DNA of 64,000 nucleotides from Desulfomicrobium escambiense DSM 10707 (GCF_000428825.1 NZ_AUAR01000015.1:54426-118425); one strand, 5' to 3'. Numbered from the stretch's first letter, positions 37,732-49,791 are shown. A program made the numbers and translations. The notes: a model not told the origin generated them from the letters alone.

Positions 37732-39183
37732 ATGGAACTCTCGACGAAAACGAAAATCGGCGACCTGCTCGACGCCTACCCTTTCCTGCTCGAATACCTG
37801 GTCAAGCAGTCGCCGAAGTTCTCCAAGCTGGAAAACCCATTCCTGCGCAAGACCGTGGCCGCCGTCGCCTCGGTCTCCAAGGCCGCGGCCCTGGGCGGAC
37901 TCGATCCGGACGATTTTCTCGCCGGCATCGCGGTGGAGATATTCAGGAAGTCCAACGACTCCGTCACCCTGGTCAACAGCGGCGGGCGGGCGGAGCACGC
38001 GCGGAGCGTGTCGCGCGAGGAGCGGATCGAGGCCTTCAAGGGCATCGTCATGCGCCTGCACGGGGGCGAATCCCTCGACAGCCTGCGGCAGGAATTTCAC
38101 GCGCTGCTGAAGGACGTCTCCCCGGCCGAGGTCGGCGCCATGGAGCAGCGCCTCGTGGCCGAGGGCATCCCGGAGTCTGAGATCAAGAAAGTGTGCAACC
38201 TGCACGTCGAGCTCTTCACCGCCGACGCCGACAAGCCCGAGCTTCCGCTCCTGCCCGACGGGCACCCCATCCGCACCTTTCAGGCCGAGAACGCCCTGGC
38301 CGAGGAAAAGGCGGCGAATCTGTCCACGATCCTGGGCGGCGTCCGGGACGAGCTCGGGTATTCGGGGGCGCGAAATGCCCTGAAGAACGGGGTCGCGGAC
38401 CTGGCCGCCATCGTCCGCCATTATGAGCGCAAGGAAAACCAGCTCTTCCCCATCATGGAGGCCCACGGTCTGACGGCCCCACCGCAGGTCATGTGGGAGA
38501 TCCATGACGACATCCGGGCCATGTTCAAGAAGGCCCAGGCCTGCCTGGGGTCCGCGCAGCACGCACCGGCCGTGGAGGCCGTGTCCGAGCTGGTCCTGGC
38601 CGTGCGCGACATGGTCTTCAAGGAGGAGCGCATCCTCTTCCCCATGGTCTTCGAGGCCTTTTCCGAGGAGGACTGGCGCAAGGTCAGGCGGGGGGAGGCG
38701 GAGATCGGCTTCGCCTGGGTGGACCCGGGGAATGCCTGGCTGCCGGCCGAAGGGACGGCTGCCGTCGGAGGAGCCGCAGGCCTGATACCGCTCGACTGCG
38801 GACGCATGGAGCCCGAGGTGATCAATTCCCTGCTCAAGCATCTGCCCGTGGACATGACGTTCGTCGGCCCCGACGACCGCGTGCAGTACTTCTCGCAGAC
38901 AGACGAGCGGATCTTCCCCCGCAGCGAGGGCATCATCGGCCGCGAAGTGTCCAAATGCCATCCCCCAAAGAGCGTGCATATGGTCGAGGAGATTTTGGCC
39001 CGATTCAAGAGCGGGGAGCGCGACACGGCCGAATTCTGGATCGAACTGGGCGGACGCTTCATCCACATCCGCTATTTCGCGGTCAGACGCGATGGCCGGT
39101 ATCTGGGCTGCCTCGAAGTCAGCCAGGACGTCACCGCCATCCGCGCCCTGGAGGGACAACGGCGTCTCCTGGACTGGACGTGA
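37732..39183 (+). CDS. DUF438/hemerythrin/PAS domain protein
   Basis: The 483-residue protein has a DUF1858-type N-terminal part (IGDLLDAYPFLLEYLVKQSPKF). DUF438 (about 100-175), a hemerythrin-like region (about 200-320) and a C-terminal PAS domain (about 360-475) follow. Proteins of this layout occur in many anaerobes and are thought to sense oxygen, nitric oxide or redox state through a di-iron site; histidines and glutamates for such a site are present. No output domain follows, so it may act by binding a partner. GGAGG precedes the ATG. It is upstream of, and in the same direction as, the sensor kinase. Confidence 0.85.
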   Translation: MELSTKTKIGDLLDAYPFLLEYLVKQSPKFSKLENPFLRKTVAAVASVSKAAALGGLDPDDFLAGIAVEIFRKSNDSVTLVNSGGRAEHARSVSREERIEAFKGIVMRLHGGESLDSLRQEFHALLKDVSPAEVGAMEQRLVAEGIPESEIKKVCNLHVELFTADADKPELPLLPDGHPIRTFQAENALAEEKAANLSTILGGVRDELGYSGARNALKNGVADLAAIVRHYERKENQLFPIMEAHGLTAPPQVMWEIHDDIRAMFKKAQACLGSAQHAPAVEAVSELVLAVRDMVFKEERILFPMVFEAFSEEDWRKVRRGEAEIGFAWVDPGNAWLPAEGTAAVGGAAGLIPLDCGRMEPEVINSLLKHLPVDMTFVGPDDRVQYFSQTDERIFPRSEGIIGREVSKCHPPKSVHMVEEILARFKSGERDTAEFWIELGGRFIHIRYFAVRRDGRYLGCLEVSQDVTAIRALEGQRRLLDWT

Positions 39184-39457
39184 CGACTGCACCGCGGGAA
39201 GCCCGGACAATCTTTCGAACCAGTGCTCGTGACGCGACAAGACCTTTGCCTGCGCGCCAATCCGTAATTCCACTCTGACCATTGCCGGGCGGCGTTTTTT
39301 TCGTGGGACGCTGCCCGTTCCGGCACACGTCCGATCATCCGGGACGCAAGGCACGCGACGTCGTGCGCCCTTGCGCTTTGTCTTCCGACTCGCGTAAGAA
39401 ATATCCAGGGCGACGACGCCCACGAGAATCCACCCCCGTCCACACCAGCGAGGCCCA

Positions 39458-42286
<2,829 letters not shown>

Positions 42287-42335
42287 CGCGCGGGAACACC
42301 GCCTTCCGGCTGGCGCTCGAAGATGCGCATGGGCA

Positions 42336-42362
42336 GGCCTGCCGCGTAAAATGCGGCAGGCC
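42336..42362 (+). terminator. Hairpin after the sensor kinase gene
   Basis: GGCCTGCCGC (42336-42345) pairs perfectly with GCGGCAGGCC (42353-42362) around a seven-base loop. It lies about 50 bases past the kinase stop. No T tract follows, so its role as terminator is uncertain. Confidence 0.45.
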
Positions 42363-42466
42363 GATCCGCTCCCGACATTTTTCTTTGCAGAACAAAAAAA
42401 CCGCGTTAGCGTCCGGTCAGCCCCGCGAGGGCCTTCTCCAAAGAACACTCAGACAGAGCACCGAAC

Positions 42467-42736
42467 ATGCGTCCCAAGCTCAGAACGGGTTACCCCGTGA
42501 CCATCCACGGCCAGACCTTCACCAAGGTCGGCATCGTCTGCGACGTTTCGACCTACGACCTCGACGGCGCCTTGCAGGTCGTCTATGTGGACGCGGCCTT
42601 CAAGGCCCGGCGCACGGTCGTGGTCTGGCGGGACGGCCGCTTCGAGTGGGCCGACCCGTCCACCCCCGGCATCGACGCCGAAAACGACCCCGCCCTCGAA
42701 ACCTACGTGACCACGGTCAAGAACGGCCGCTACTAG
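42467..42736 (+). CDS. Small protein of unknown function
   Basis: The 89-residue protein is soluble and rich in beta-forming residues: TIHGQTFTKVGIVCDVSTYDLDGALQVVYVDAAFKARRTVVVW. It has no recognised motif and no signal peptide. The codon use resembles its neighbours, and ACACTCAGACAGAGCACCG precedes the start without a clear ribosome binding site. Its stop codon shares four bases (CTAG) with the convergent molybdopterin oxidoreductase gene. I do not recognise the family. Confidence 0.6.
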   Translation: MRPKLRTGYPVTIHGQTFTKVGIVCDVSTYDLDGALQVVYVDAAFKARRTVVVWRDGRFEWADPSTPGIDAENDPALETYVTTVKNGRY

Positions 42737-44619
42737 GCCCCCTCCAGGCGGCAGTGCTGCTCGTAGAAGGCGCTGCCCCCGCCCATGTCCGTCTCCACCG
42801 CCCGGATGATGCGGTTCACCCCGCCCCCGAACCTGCCCCACGGCCCGCGCCTGTAGACGACGCAGTCCGGGTGAACGGCCGCGTCCGCAGTCAAATCCAC
42901 ATCCAGGAACCCGAGTTCCGTGACGATGCGTCCCGGACCGGGCCCCAGCCCCAGGACGCGTAGCGTGTCCGGGTGCACGGCGACCGCGGGCCGCACGGCG
43001 TGATCCTCGGGCAGGATCTGGGAATGGACGAAGCGGCGGTTGATGAGGGTCAAAAGCTGCAGCGGGTACCCGGCCGGCGGGTCCAGGGGCAGGTCTAGGC
43101 GGGCGGGCAGACGATACAGGCCGTCGGCGTGGCCGAAGCGCAGGCCCTCGAAGGCCACGGCCGGATGGGTCGAGCGGGCGTAACCCGCGGCGCGCAACTC
43201 CTCCAGGGTCGTGTCCAGGGTGCGCGAACACAGGGCCCGGCGCAGGGCCTCCTCGGGCTTCGGCAGCTCCAGACCGAGCCGGCGCCCGAGGTCCGAGAGA
43301 ATGTCGTAGTCCGTGCGCACGCCTGCCGGGGGCTCGACAGCCTTGCCGCTCCACTGCACGTACTCGTGCATGAAGGAGCCCACGGCGTCGTCCTGTTCGA
43401 GCATCAGCGCCACGGGCAGGACCAGGTCCGCGACCTCGGCCGTGTCGGTCATGAAGGCGTCGCAGACCACGACGAAATCGAGGCCGTCCAGGGCACGGGC
43501 CACCGCGCCGGCCTCGGGGAACTGGTTGGCCGGGTTGATGCATTCCACCCAGGCCATGCGCACGGGCGGGTCGGCGCGGCCGATCTCGCGGGCCAGGTCG
43601 GGCATGAGCAGCGTGCGGCCGTAGCTCGTGGACGCCTTCCAGGGCACGTCGAAGTTGGCCATGGAACTCAGGTTGTAGTAGGCGCCCCCGCCGCTGCGGC
43701 CCACCTGCCCAGAGAGCATGGCCAGGGCGTTGACGAAGCGCACGTTCTGCCCGCCGAAGCGGTAGCGCTGCATGCCCCAGCCCAGAAGAGAGGCCACGGG
43801 CGAGGGGCCGGCGTACAGCCCGGCCAGGAAGTCCGCGTCCTCGCGAGACGCCCCGCACCACCGAAGCGGTTCATCCCCGCAGCCGTCCAGGAGCGCCCGG
43901 AAGGCGGGCAGGTCGCGGCAGGCCGCCGCCACCTCCGGCGCCACGCCCTTGCGGCGCAGCACCTCCCGCAGCACGGCCGAGGCCAGGAAACGGTCCGTGC
44001 CGGGGCGGATGCGCACGAAGCGGTCGGTGAACCCCTCGGCCGTGTCCGCGCCCGGCGCGATGGTCACCACGGGCACGCCGCCCTTGCGCAGCTGCCGGAC
44101 CATGGCCGCCGTGTGCACGGAGCCCCGCTTCAGGTCGCGGCCCCAGTTGACCAGGGCCGACGTGCACAGGATGTCCGTGATGTCGTTGTGGCGCAGGGCC
44201 CCGAAGTCCTCGACGCAGGCCGATATCCCGGCCTCGTCGCACAGGGAGCCGTGCAGGCCCGAGGCGCCGAGGCTGCGAAAGAAAAGGGTCGAGAGGAACT
44301 TGACCACGCCCCGGTTGCCCGAGCCACGCACGTGCAGGATGGAGCGGGGCTCGTCGCGGTACAGGTTCATTTTCTCGGCGCACAGCCCCAGGGCCTCGTC
44401 CCAACCGATGTCCCGCCACGCGCCGTCAACCTTGAGGCGAGGGGAGCGCAGGCGGTGCGGGCTTGCGAGCCTGCGGCGGTGCACGTCGAGCTTGGGGCAG
44501 ACGAAGCCGCGGGTGAAGGGGTGGTCGGGGTTGCCGCGCAGGCGCAGGCCGCCGGGGCCGTTTTCGGCCACGATGGAGCAGGCGTCGGGGCAATCAAGGG
44601 TGCAGGCGGTGATAGTCAT
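42733..44619 (-). CDS. Molybdopterin oxidoreductase (DMSO reductase family), [4Fe-4S]-containing
   Basis: The 628-residue protein starts with the [4Fe-4S] motif Cys6-x3-Cys10-x3-Cys14-x26-Cys41. The body has molybdopterin-binding blocks (VRGSGNRGVVKFLSTLFFRSLG, AGIPSAC-like AGISACVEDFG, WVECINPANQFPEAG), and a C-terminal molydopterin dinucleotide domain. There is no Tat signal, so it is cytoplasmic, and no electron-transfer subunit is encoded next to it. The substrate cannot be told from sequence; relatives are annotated only as molybdopterin oxidoreductases. GGAGA precedes the ATG. It is divergent from umuD, with a 114-base shared region. Confidence 0.88.
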   Translation of the reverse strand: MTITACTLDCPDACSIVAENGPGGLRLRGNPDHPFTRGFVCPKLDVHRRRLASPHRLRSPRLKVDGAWRDIGWDEALGLCAEKMNLYRDEPRSILHVRGSGNRGVVKFLSTLFFRSLGASGLHGSLCDEAGISACVEDFGALRHNDITDILCTSALVNWGRDLKRGSVHTAAMVRQLRKGGVPVVTIAPGADTAEGFTDRFVRIRPGTDRFLASAVLREVLRRKGVAPEVAAACRDLPAFRALLDGCGDEPLRWCGASREDADFLAGLYAGPSPVASLLGWGMQRYRFGGQNVRFVNALAMLSGQVGRSGGGAYYNLSSMANFDVPWKASTSYGRTLLMPDLAREIGRADPPVRMAWVECINPANQFPEAGAVARALDGLDFVVVCDAFMTDTAEVADLVLPVALMLEQDDAVGSFMHEYVQWSGKAVEPPAGVRTDYDILSDLGRRLGLELPKPEEALRRALCSRTLDTTLEELRAAGYARSTHPAVAFEGLRFGHADGLYRLPARLDLPLDPPAGYPLQLLTLINRRFVHSQILPEDHAVRPAVAVHPDTLRVLGLGPGPGRIVTELGFLDVDLTADAAVHPDCVVYRRGPWGRFGGGVNRIIRAVETDMGGGSAFYEQHCRLEGA

Positions 44620-44733
44620 GTATTCTCCACAAGGGCCCAGTACCAATGGGCATTTATGCGTGTTCGTCCGATTGTCAGGAGTCGTTCTAATCCCGGCGTT
44701 GACGGAAGCCAAGGCCGGCGGCAAGGTCGGACC

Positions 44734-45195
44734 ATGTCGAACATTCTGAACCTGAACCAGACCAGCCGCGACCGGGTCGAGATCCTGGGCCGGGCCGTGA
44801 ACGAATCCGGGGGGGCCACGCCCCTGTACCTGGAGCGCATCTCCGCCGGCTTCCCCTCCCCGGCCGACGACTACATCGAAACGGCTCTGGACCTGAACAC
44901 CTACCTGGTCCGTAACCCGGCCGCCACATTCATGGTCAGGGTCAGCGGCGACTCCATGTCCGGCGCGGGCATACACGACGGCGACATCCTCGTCGTGGAC
45001 CGCTCCGAGGAGCCCGTTCCGGGCAAGATCGTGGTCGCGGTCCTCGACGGCGAACTGACGGTCAAACGCCTGGTCCGCAAGGACGGCCAAATTTTCCTCG
45101 CCCCGGAGAACCCCCGCTACCGGCCCATCGCCGTGGCCGCCGAACAGGACCTGCACGTCTGGGGCGTTGTCTCGGGAGTGGTGCGGAGGCTCTGA
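44734..45195 (+). CDS. umuD: UmuD-type S24 peptidase of DNA polymerase V
   Basis: The 153-residue protein has the self-cleavage site Ala38-Gly39 in [10 protein letters not shown], and the Ser-Lys dyad Ser74 (in GDSMSGAGI) and Lys111 (in GELTVKRL). RecA-triggered cleavage of such proteins makes the active UmuD' that joins UmuC. The start MSNILNLN is chosen from family length. Its stop overlaps the umuC start. I could not identify a LexA box in the upstream region, so SOS control is inferred from the family. Confidence 0.92.
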   Translation: MSNILNLNQTSRDRVEILGRAVNESGGATPLYLERISAGFPSPADDYIETALDLNTYLVRNPAATFMVRVSGDSMSGAGIHDGDILVVDRSEEPVPGKIVVAVLDGELTVKRLVRKDGQIFLAPENPRYRPIAVAAEQDLHVWGVVSGVVRRL

Positions 45196-46460
45196 TGCGC
45201 GATTTCTACCTCATGGTGGACTGCAACAACTTCTACGCATCCTGCGAACGGGTCTTCGACCCGTCCCTGGAAGGCAGACCAGTGGTCGTGCTGTCCAACA
45301 ACGACGGCTGCGTCATCGCCCGCTCGAACGAGGCCAAGGCCTTGGGAATAGCCATGGGCGAACCGGCCTACAAACGCGAGGACTTCTACGCCCGTAGCGG
45401 CGTGCGCGTCCTCTCCTCCAACTACGCCCTCTACGGCGACATGTCGGCCCGCGTCATGCGCACTTTGGGCCAGTTTTGCGCCGAGGCCGAGATCTACTCC
45501 ATCGACGAATGCTTCCTCATGCTGCGGGGCCTGGACAGCGCGAGCCTGCTCGACACGGCCCGCGAAATCCGCGCCACGGTGAAAAAATGGACGGGCATCC
45601 CCGTAGGCGTGGGCATCGCCCGGACCAAGACCCTGGCCAAGGTCGCCAACCGCCTGGCCAAGAAGGGCGACGGCGCGCGGTTGCTGGAGGACGAGGACGA
45701 CATCGACCGGGTCCTGCACTCCACGGAACCCGGCGACGTGTGGGGCATCGGCCGCAGGAGCGCGCGCTTCCTGGCCGCCTGCGGGGTGCGCACCGCCCTG
45801 GACCTCAAGCGCCGCCCCGACGACTGGGTCCGCCGCCATCTGACCGTGACGGGCCTGCGCACGGTCCTCGAACTGCGCCAGATCCCGTGCATCGCCCTGG
45901 AGGACGCCCCGCCGCCGGCCCGCTCCCTGGTCTGCTCCCGCTCCTTCGGCACGCGCGTCGAGAGCCTGGAGAGCCTGGAGGAGGCCGTCTCGGCCTATGT
46001 GCAGCGGGCCGCGGAGAAGCTGCGCCGCAAGGGCCTCGTGGCCGGGACAGTGCAGGTCTTCCTGGAAACCAACCGCTTCCAGCCGGGCCCGCAGTACTGC
46101 GCCAGCCGCGGCCGCGCCCTGCCCGCTCCCACGGCCGACACATTGGTCCTGCACGGGCCGGCCCTGCAGATTCTGCGCGAGATCCACAAGCCCGGCTACA
46201 AGTACCAGAAGGCGGGCGTGATCCTGTTGGACCTCGCCCCGGCCGGCCAGCGCCAGCTGTCCTTCCTGGAGCCGAGCGGCGAGGAGAAGACGCGGCGCGA
46301 CGCCCTCATGCGGGTCATGGACCGCGTCAACACCATGCACGGCCAGGGCACCCTGACCCTGGCCGCCTCGGGCCTGGGCAGGAAGGAATGGCACATGCGC
46401 CAGGAGCGCCGCTCCCCCCGCTACACCACGTCCTGGGCCGAACTGCCCGTCGTTTGCTGA
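45195..46460 (+). CDS. umuC: DNA polymerase V catalytic subunit (Y-family)
   Basis: The 421-residue protein is a Y-family translesion polymerase. Catalytic Asp9 is in [13 protein letters not shown], and Asp104-Glu105 are in YSIDECFLM. The helix-hairpin-helix, little finger and a clamp-binding QLSFL near residue 350 follow. It copies past damaged bases at a cost of mutations. The ATG overlaps the umuD stop in TGATG. A nested-palindrome repeat starts about 14 bases after its stop, before the UV endonuclease gene. Confidence 0.93.
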   Translation: MRDFYLMVDCNNFYASCERVFDPSLEGRPVVVLSNNDGCVIARSNEAKALGIAMGEPAYKREDFYARSGVRVLSSNYALYGDMSARVMRTLGQFCAEAEIYSIDECFLMLRGLDSASLLDTAREIRATVKKWTGIPVGVGIARTKTLAKVANRLAKKGDGARLLEDEDDIDRVLHSTEPGDVWGIGRRSARFLAACGVRTALDLKRRPDDWVRRHLTVTGLRTVLELRQIPCIALEDAPPPARSLVCSRSFGTRVESLESLEEAVSAYVQRAAEKLRRKGLVAGTVQVFLETNRFQPGPQYCASRGRALPAPTADTLVLHGPALQILREIHKPGYKYQKAGVILLDLAPAGQRQLSFLEPSGEEKTRRDALMRVMDRVNTMHGQGTLTLAASGLGRKEWHMRQERRSPRYTTSWAELPVVC

Positions 46461-46474
46461 AACCGCCACACATC

Positions 46475-46565
46475 ACTTCTGGACTGCGTTGCTCACCGAT
46501 TTTGAAGGGCTCATGGAGACGGCTACACTTCGCCCTCCAAAATCGGCTCTCGCCTTGCCAGAATT
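46475..46565. repeat. Nested palindromic intergenic repeat, copy B
   Basis: This is the same element as 27901-28044, in the opposite orientation and shorter by about 23 bases. The inner pair is CCGATTTTGAAGGG (46496-46509) and CCCTCCAAAATCGG (46533-46546), with one mismatch. The segment GACTGCGTTGCTCACCGATT is identical in both copies. It lies between umuC and uvsE. Confidence 0.85.
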
Positions 46566-46639
46566 GATTTGTGAACGGTTTCGAAGTGATGAGTCGTTAT
46601 GAATCTTCCAAACTTCAACCTGCTTCCTCAAGGACGAGT

Positions 46640-47536
46640 ATGCGCTTCGGACTGTGCTGCCTCTTCGTGGCCGAACCCGTGACCTTCCGCACCACCACGG
46701 CCAAGGCCCTCTCGGCCCTGAGCCGCCGCGACGCCCTGGCCAAGGCTTCGGGCGTCTGCCTGCACAACGCCCAAAACCTCCTGCTGGCGGTGCAGGCGGC
46801 GCACCGGCTGGGCATCGGGGCCTTCCGCATCATGTCGCCCCTCTTCCCGCGCATGACCCACCCCGAGGTCGGCTACAATCTGGAGGACCTGCCCGATGCC
46901 GAGGCCATCGCCCGCAACATGGCCGATGTCAGGGACTTTGCTCGGGTCCGCGACATCCGCCTGAGCTTCCACCCGGACCAATTCGTGGTCCTGTCCTCGC
47001 CCCACGCCCATGTCGTCGAAAGCTCCGTGCGGGAACTGGAGTACCAGGCCTTCCTGGCGGACCTGACCGGGGCCGACGTCATCAACATCCACGCCGGCGG
47101 GGCCTACGGCGACAAGGCGGCCGCCCTGAAACGCCTGGCCGCCGTGGTGCGGGACCTGCCCGAAGGCGTGTCCTCCCGCCTGACCCTGGAGAACGACGAC
47201 GTGACCTACTCCGTGCGCGACCTGCTGCCCGTGTGCGGGGAACTTGGCCTGCCGCTGGTCTATGACGTCCATCACCACCGCTGCAACCCGGACGGCCTGG
47301 GCGAGGCAGAGGCCACGGACCTGGCCGGGGCCACCTGGAGGGGCCGGGAGCAGTACTGCCACATCTCCTCGCCGCGCGAAGGCTGGCAGGGCAACCCCAA
47401 GCCCCACGCCGACTACATCGACCCCGCGGACTTCCCGGCCTGCTGGCAAGGCCGCGCCATGACCGTGGACGTGGAGGCCAAGGCCAAGGAGTTGGCCGTG
47501 GTCCGCCTCATGCGCGATCTCGCCCCGACCGCCTGA
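46640..47536 (+). CDS. uvsE: UV damage endonuclease (UvsE/UVDE)
   Basis: The 298-residue protein has a TIM-barrel with the UVDE family blocks: MRFGLCCLF at the start, RLSFHPDQFVVLSSP, INIHAGGAYGDK, RLTLENDD and VYDVHHHRCNPDG. These supply the histidines and acidic residues of the metal site. UVDE cuts DNA 5' to UV photoproducts and starts an alternative excision repair path. The start has AAGGA upstream; an in-frame ATG 23 codons earlier runs into the repeat and is less likely. It follows umuDC in the same direction, making a DNA-damage cluster. Confidence 0.93.
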   Translation: MRFGLCCLFVAEPVTFRTTTAKALSALSRRDALAKASGVCLHNAQNLLLAVQAAHRLGIGAFRIMSPLFPRMTHPEVGYNLEDLPDAEAIARNMADVRDFARVRDIRLSFHPDQFVVLSSPHAHVVESSVRELEYQAFLADLTGADVINIHAGGAYGDKAAALKRLAAVVRDLPEGVSSRLTLENDDVTYSVRDLLPVCGELGLPLVYDVHHHRCNPDGLGEAEATDLAGATWRGREQYCHISSPREGWQGNPKPHADYIDPADFPACWQGRAMTVDVEAKAKELAVVRLMRDLAPTA

Positions 47537-47723
47537 GCGAGGCAAACGCGGAGCGCAAAGGCGCGCCGCGAACATTCTCCCGCCGGCAGCCGTCGGCAGC
47601 TTCCGAACATGCGGCACAAACGCGACATGGCAAAATATTTGTCATACGAATCTGGACAAGATTCCGCGCCTGACTTATATGTAAGACAGCCGTTTTTTTC
47701 GCCGAAACGGAAGGAGACACGCC

Positions 47724-48047
47724 ATGACCGAAAAACGAAGCGCCCCCCGCAAGGCCAGCCTGGAACCGTGCAGCATCGAACTATACGCCGACGGCAAGGG
47801 GCCCCTGCCGTCGCGGGTCATCAATTACAGCCCGGGCGGTCTGATGATCGAACTTGACCACCCCCTGACCAAAGGCGAACCCGTCAAGATCCGTTTCCGT
47901 CCCGGCATGGAAAACGCCCAGCGCCTCGGCGAAACCCACTGCGTCGGCATGGTCCGCTGGTGCGCGCCGCAGGAGGGCCTGTACTCCGGCCGGTACGGCG
48001 TGGGCGTGCAGATGCCTCAGAGCGTGAGGACAATCAAGGCGGCGTAA
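47724..48047 (+). CDS. PilZ domain protein
   Basis: The 107-residue protein is a single PilZ domain. The c-di-GMP contact RxxxR is Arg5 to Arg9 (RSAPR) and the second motif N-x-S-x-x-G is Asn34 to Gly39 (NYSPGG). Such proteins change conformation on binding cyclic di-GMP and act on partners such as motility or exopolysaccharide systems. GGAG precedes the ATG. It is a single-gene unit ending at a strong terminator. The partner is not encoded nearby. Confidence 0.88.
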   Translation: MTEKRSAPRKASLEPCSIELYADGKGPLPSRVINYSPGGLMIELDHPLTKGEPVKIRFRPGMENAQRLGETHCVGMVRWCAPQEGLYSGRYGVGVQMPQSVRTIKAA

Positions 48048-48079
48048 TACCTGCCAAGATCATCTTTCCCGAAATTGCC

Positions 48080-48114
48080 GGCCCAGGCGGATTCGTCCGC
48101 TTGGGCCTTTTTTT
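48080..48114 (+). terminator. Rho-independent terminator of the PilZ gene
   Basis: GGCCCAGGCGGA (48080-48091) pairs with TCCGCTTGGGCC (48096-48107) with a TTCG tetraloop and one G-T pair, followed by seven T residues. It separates the PilZ gene from the sigma factor gene. Confidence 0.92.
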
Positions 48115-48263
48115 GCCCGCCGTCCCGGCAGGTCGCACACCTCGCGCGACCAAGGCCGCTCAACCGCCAGGGCATTCCGCCTCGCGATCACGCCATCTTT
48201 GCATCCCGGACAAAACGTACTAGGGTCGCAGCGTCCTTCCCCACACTCCCGGAGCCGCGGCCC

Positions 48264-49676
48264 ATGAAAACCTATCAGGAACTGGCTCGTTCGGCCGGAG
48301 GCGGCAGCAAAACCGCCTTTTGCGAGCTCGTGCGCCGTTTCTCCGACATGGCCAAAGCCGTGGCCCTGCGCCGGCTGCGCGATCCGGCCCTGGCCGAGGA
48401 CGCGCTGCAGGATGCCTTCCTGACCGCCTGGCTGCATCTGACCGGCCTGCGCAACCCCGACGCCTTCCCGGCCTGGCTGCGCGGCATCGTGACCAACAGC
48501 TGCCGCCGCATGCTCCGCGCCCACCCGCCGGACATTCTGACCTCCGACCTGGACAACATCGAGGACTTGCCCTCCGACGACCTGGACCCATGGGAACACT
48601 ACGCCCGCTTCCAAACCCGCGACATGATCCGTTCCCTTCTCGCCTCCCTGCCGGGAGTCTATCGGGAAGCAGCCGTGCAACGCTACCTGCTGGGACGCTC
48701 CTACGAAGACATCTCCTCGGCCCTGGGCGTGCCCGTGGGCACAATCAAGCGCCGTCTGCACGATACCCGCGAAAGGATGATACGCGCCATTGCCGGCCAT
48801 GACGCGCAGGCCATCCGCGTCGGCTGCCTTCCCATCTCCGACCACCTCCTGCCCATGATCGCCCAGCAGCGCCACGACCAGACCGCCTTTCATGTCAGCC
48901 TGCGCAGGTTCACGTCCTGGTCGGAGCTGGCCAAGGCCATGGTCAACGAAGCCCTGGACGCGGCCATGATGATGGCTCCCCTGACCATGGTCCTGCACAA
49001 CCGGGGCGTTCCCCTGAAATGGGCCCTCGACGGACACCACGAGGGCAGCGCCATCACCATGCAGAAATCGATGATCAGGGACGGGGGCAGCCACGGCTTC
49101 CCGGGCCGCGATCTTGCCGGGGCAACAATGGGGCTGCCCCACCCTCTGTCCACGCATGGCATGCTGCTACGATCCGTCCTGGGCCTGGGGCCAGGGGGCA
49201 GGCCCTTCCGTCCCGTCTATCTCAGCCCCTCCTGCATGGCCCTCCCCCTGGCCCGCAGAAACCTGGACGGTTTCTTCTGCTCCGAACCCTGGGGGCTCAT
49301 GGCCGAAAACGCCGGGACGGGCACCGTCCTCATCCGCTCCCATGACCTGGCGCCGGACCATGTCTGCTGCATTCTCGCCGTCCGCAGCGATTTCGCGCGC
49401 GGCAAGCCGGAACTGCTAGACGGCTATCTGAAGCTGCTGACGGCCGCCGCTGGCTACGTCCATGCGCACCCAACAGAGAGCGCGGCCATCCAGGCCCGTT
49501 TCACCGGCGTGAACAGGGACGCGGCCGCCCTGGTCCTAGAGCGCGGCTTCGTGACATTCCGCGATCTCTCCCCGGACAGCGCCAGGGCCCGGCAGGTCAT
49601 GGGCATGGCCCTGCAGAGCGGCATCCTCGACCGCCCCTGCGACCTGGACGCCCTGCTCCTCCCCCGGGCCAACTGA
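48264..49676 (+). CDS. ECF sigma factor fused to a cytoplasmic NrtA/NasS-like ligand-binding domain
   Basis: The 470-residue protein joins two families. Residues 1-175 are a sigma-70 ECF factor: region 2 (FCELVRRFSDMAKAVALRRL, then DALQDAFLTAWLHL) and region 4 (LPGVYREAAVQRYLLGRSYE, then VPVGTIKRRLHDTRERM). Residues 184-460 match the nitrate/bicarbonate-binding NrtA/CmpA family in order: IRVGCLPISD, FTSWSELAKAM, LDAAMMMAPL, EGSAITMQ and GFFCSEPW (from 336), then a DLAPDH and a FARGKPELLDGYLKLL block. There is no signal peptide, so the domain is cytoplasmic, like NasS. I infer that ligand binding controls sigma activity. A three-gene HPP-molybdoenzyme operon follows 115 bases downstream. The ATG is chosen from the sigma domain start. 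Confidence 0.85.
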   Translation: MKTYQELARSAGGGSKTAFCELVRRFSDMAKAVALRRLRDPALAEDALQDAFLTAWLHLTGLRNPDAFPAWLRGIVTNSCRRMLRAHPPDILTSDLDNIEDLPSDDLDPWEHYARFQTRDMIRSLLASLPGVYREAAVQRYLLGRSYEDISSALGVPVGTIKRRLHDTRERMIRAIAGHDAQAIRVGCLPISDHLLPMIAQQRHDQTAFHVSLRRFTSWSELAKAMVNEALDAAMMMAPLTMVLHNRGVPLKWALDGHHEGSAITMQKSMIRDGGSHGFPGRDLAGATMGLPHPLSTHGMLLRSVLGLGPGGRPFRPVYLSPSCMALPLARRNLDGFFCSEPWGLMAENAGTGTVLIRSHDLAPDHVCCILAVRSDFARGKPELLDGYLKLLTAAAGYVHAHPTESAAIQARFTGVNRDAAALVLERGFVTFRDLSPDSARARQVMGMALQSGILDRPCDLDALLLPRAN

Positions 49677-49791
49677 TCCCCCGCAAGAACTACGTCCGAA
49701 CCTTTTGTCCGCTTTCAGGCACTCTCTTCTAACGGACATGCGCATGGCATGCCCGCGCCAACCGGCTACGACGCAACAACGGGGAGACTCC

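Noticed and set aside
44620..44733. LexA/SOS box upstream of umuD
   Set aside because: No palindrome matching a known LexA motif could be identified with confidence; the LexA motif differs between desulfobacterial groups.
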